Positions 61,343-63,331 of a stretch of 63,331 nucleotides of DNA are shown here, in pieces. The first letter of the stretch is position 1. Each line of letters starts with the position of its first letter. A program made the translations under genes and the position numbers. The notes under the pieces were generated by a model. That model did not search any database. It was given only the letters and a program-made list of their open reading frames with translations, and had not been told where the DNA came from. The stretch spans positions 1 through 63,331 of the forward strand of contig ONWA01000013.1 of assembly GCA_900321425.1 (NCBI GenBank), written 5' to 3'. The DNA is from an uncultured Prevotellaceae bacterium (lineage in GTDB: Bacteria > Bacteroidota > Bacteroidia > Bacteroidales > Bacteroidaceae).

Positions 61343-62869
61343 ATGGTTATCAAAGCGTTATTAACTATTTTGTTCCTCATCGTTATGGTGGGTGTCGGCG
61401 TCTATTCCCGTCATCAGGCGCGTAGTGTTGACGGGTTTGTGTTGGGCGGTCGTTCGGTCGGTCCCTGGCTCACTGCCTTCGCCTTCGGAACGAGTTATTT
61501 TTCGGCAGTCGTCTTTGTGGGCTATGCCGGACAGTTTGGCTGGAAGTACGGCTTGTCGTCGGCATGGATCGGTGTGGGCAACGCCATCATCGGTTCGTTG
61601 TTGGCATGGCTCCTGTTGGGGCGTCGCACGAAGTTGATGACGCAGCATATCGAGAGTCGTACGATGCCCGACTTTTTCGGTACCCGTTACGCCGATCAGG
61701 GCTTGCGCGTTGCCGCCTCCATCATCGCTTTTGTGTTCTTGATTCCCTATACTGCAGGTGTCTATAGCGGTATCTCCCGTCTTTTCGAGATGGGTTTTGC
61801 GATTCCCTACGAATACTGTGTGGTCATCATGTCTATCCTGACGGCCGTCTATGTGATTATCGGCGGTTATAAGGCTACGGCGATGAACGACTTCATTCAG
61901 GGCATCATCATGCTCTTTGGTATCGTGGCTGTTATCCTGGCCGTATTGAATGCCCAGGGTGGACTGATGATAGCAGTGGATAAGTTGGCGGCGATACCTT
62001 CCGATGCCGATCCTGCTGTGAACGGTGGCTTCGCCTCGTGGTTCGGTCCCGACCCCTGGGGACTGTTGGGTGTCGTCGTCCTGACGTCGCTCGGTACGAT
62101 GGGCTTGCCCCAGATGGTGGGTAAGTTCTATTCCATCACCGACGAGAGTGCCATCAAGCGTGGTACTGTCATCTCTACGGTCTTTGCCTTCATTGTGGCG
62201 GGCGGCTGTTATTTCCTCGGTGGCTTCGGTCGTCTCTACGAGCCCGTCATCAACGAGGCAACAGGTAAGATTGCCTTCGACTCTATCGTCCCTGCCATGT
62301 TGGTGACGCTGCCCGATATCCTCATCGCCCTCGTGGTGCTGCTGGTGCTCTCGGCATCGATGTCTACGTTGGCCTCGCTGGTGCTTACCTCCAGTTCTAC
62401 GATGACGCTCGACCTCATCTACCGCGACAAGAAATCGCTGCCTGGTGAGGTGGAGGAGGGTAGTATCGACGATGTGGTGGCCGAGCATATCGAGCGTCGT
62501 AAGGTAGTGGTGATGCGTGTGCTCATCGTTTTCTTCATCGTCATCTCCCTGATGATCGCCCTCAATCCTCCCACGTTCATAGCCCAGCTGATGGGCATCT
62601 CCTGGGGAGCATTGGCAGGCGCTTTCCTCGCGCCGTTTATGTTAGGTCTCTACTGGCGTGGTGTCACCACCGTCAGTGTGTGGGCCTGCTTCGCATGGGG
62701 TGTCGGTCTGACGGTCATCAATATGTTGGCGGGCAATCCCATCAACCCCATCAACTGCGGCGCTATCGCAATGGTCGGCGGTTTCCCCGTCGTATGGCTT
62801 GTCAGTCTGTTCACACCCAAGATGAACAAAGAGGTGGTGAGACGTATTTTCGAGTGCTATCAGTCATGA
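61343..62869 (+). CDS. Sodium:solute symporter (SSS family)
   Basis: A 508-residue membrane transporter with about 13 helices. Characteristic features include GTSYFSAVVFVGYAGQFGWKYGLSS, the SSS signature region with FLGGFGRL and the conserved GYKATAMNDFIQGIIMLFG (about residue 175-195). The C-terminus ends in a short basic tail (KEVVRRIFECYQS). The substrate is unknown. It follows the porin by 31 bp, so the pair may import the same kind of small molecule. Confidence 0.88.
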   Translation: MVIKALLTILFLIVMVGVGVYSRHQARSVDGFVLGGRSVGPWLTAFAFGTSYFSAVVFVGYAGQFGWKYGLSSAWIGVGNAIIGSLLAWLLLGRRTKLMTQHIESRTMPDFFGTRYADQGLRVAASIIAFVFLIPYTAGVYSGISRLFEMGFAIPYEYCVVIMSILTAVYVIIGGYKATAMNDFIQGIIMLFGIVAVILAVLNAQGGLMIAVDKLAAIPSDADPAVNGGFASWFGPDPWGLLGVVVLTSLGTMGLPQMVGKFYSITDESAIKRGTVISTVFAFIVAGGCYFLGGFGRLYEPVINEATGKIAFDSIVPAMLVTLPDILIALVVLLVLSASMSTLASLVLTSSSTMTLDLIYRDKKSLPGEVEEGSIDDVVAEHIERRKVVVMRVLIVFFIVISLMIALNPPTFIAQLMGISWGALAGAFLAPFMLGLYWRGVTTVSVWACFAWGVGLTVINMLAGNPINPINCGAIAMVGGFPVVWLVSLFTPKMNKEVVRRIFECYQS

Positions 62870-62905
62870 AAAAGATCCTGTTTTGAATGATGGCTACTGT
62901 CCTTG

Positions 62906-63325
62906 TCATGGGATGACTTGCTTGCGGTTTTTGTCTTCGTTGCGACAGCAGGAGACGTGGATCCAGGTTTTGCCGCCGGCGTGTTCCCAGATGAGCTGGT
63001 CGAAGGGACAGTGCTTTTGGATCCAGTCGAACCAGCGTCGGCCGGTCGCAATATCGGGGAAGACGATGTCGGCAGCTTCGCCCTTGATGTGCTGTGAGTT
63101 CTTTACGCCCCCTACGGCCTTGTTGAGCTCACGACAGCGATAGCCGGAGGAGATCTTCACGGGTATGCCAGTCCACTGTCGTAAAGGCTCCAGAACCCGT
63201 TGGCACAGGTTCTGGAGGTTGTCGATGGCCGCCTGATAGGGCATGTTGCAGATGCCACGGGTGGTAGCGGTGTTGGAACGGATGAGTTCGTCCAAACTGA
63301 AATGTTCTGTCAACTGGTTCTTCAT
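62906..63325 (-). CDS. M15-family D-Ala-D-Ala carboxypeptidase
   Basis: A 139-residue peptidase M15A-like protein. Conserved parts are FSLDELIRSNTA, SSGYRCRELNKAVGGVKNSQHIKGEAADI (zinc-binding His and Asp of SxHxxGxAxD) and THIWEHAGGKTWIHVSCCR, where WIHVS supplies the second His. No signal peptide is visible, so it may act as an endolysin-type or cytoplasmic enzyme, or be exported otherwise. It lies at the right edge, and its operon context upstream is not visible. Length fits the short single-domain class found in Bacteroidota. Confidence 0.88.
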   Translation of the reverse strand: MKNQLTEHFSLDELIRSNTATTRGICNMPYQAAIDNLQNLCQRVLEPLRQWTGIPVKISSGYRCRELNKAVGGVKNSQHIKGEAADIVFPDIATGRRWFDWIQKHCPFDQLIWEHAGGKTWIHVSCCRNEDKNRKQVIP

Positions 63326-63331
63326 TTTCCC

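Noticed and set aside
61361-62488. A 375-codon open frame on the - strand inside the sodium symporter gene
   Set aside because: Antisense shadow full of His/Asp/Gln/Arg, typical of the complement of a hydrophobic membrane protein.

Overview
The window looks like the chromosome of a Bacteroidota bacterium, most probably a Prevotella/Segatella-type member of Prevotellaceae. Supporting signs are Bacteroidota promoters (TAnnTTTG at -7, often TTTG 19-21 bp upstream), families typical of the phylum (DUF5606, DUF5056 and DUF6249 proteins, long NusB, two-domain OMP barrels, a PorE-like OmpA lipoprotein, Bacteroidota LptD) and scarce Shine-Dalgarno sequences. I see no phage, insertion sequence, integrase or CRISPR array. 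This is ordinary core chromosome with several unusual small-scale features.

Layout. 1-3.6 kb: end of an M16 peptidase, class I fumarase, secreted M6 protease. 3.7-6.2 kb: clpB, reverse strand. 6.3-6.9 kb: a gene-free stretch packed with three unrelated repeat families. 6.9-11.2 kb: patatin phospholipase, then a reverse-strand block nusB-yajC-ybbR-coaE-DUF5606. 11.4-13.5 kb: rplY-pth-S4 protein-queF. 14.4-16.7 kb: divergent biotin carboxyltransferase plus HD-domain protein. 16.8-23.1 kb: lptD, then a reverse-strand pepT-antiporter pair. 23.4-28.1 kb: a cluster resembling a Kennedy-type lipid head-group pathway (HisC/CobD-like PLP enzyme, CDP-alcohol phosphotransferase, flippase-like protein, LicC-like cytidylyltransferase, type II pantothenate-kinase-like protein), then tRNA-Phe. 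28.4-31.6 kb: two exported proteins of unknown role and a membrane-anchored AraC regulator. 31.6-36.4 kb: reverse-strand sppA-lpxK-punA-thiL. 36.7-38.6 kb: groES-groEL. 38.7-44 kb: a candidate small RNA, an AmgK-RapZ fusion, nrdD-nrdG and a MurU-like nucleotidyltransferase leading into guaA. 45.8-50.9 kb: OMP barrel and an ExbB-X-ExbD-ExbD motor. 51-53.9 kb: Lrp regulator, folA, thyA, m5C RNA methyltransferase. 54-55.8 kb: ECF sigma module. 55.8-59.9 kb: porE-like gene and topB. 60-63.3 kb: porin, sodium symporter, M15 peptidase.

How the parts work together. Several blocks concern the envelope: lptD, lpxK, yajC, sppA, the porE-like protein, the head-group cluster and amino-sugar recycling (AmgK-RapZ with MurU). 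Others handle proteostasis (clpB, groESL) and nucleotide supply (nrdDG, guaA, punA, thyA, folA).

Most interesting: (1) a well-formed promoter and terminator enclose a transcript of about 98 nt directly upstream of a kinase fused to the RapZ C-terminal domain, a domain that in E. coli binds small RNAs and senses glucosamine-6-phosphate; (2) one 9-bp repeat family has inserted in frame into clpB and twice into topB, read in different frames; (3) the head-group cluster, whose CDP-alcohol enzyme lacks the usual fourth aspartate; (4) twin 25-bp palindromes just after the nrdD promoter; (5) five genes that look leaderless; (6) matching, non-standard promoter-like elements upstream of clpB and groES.
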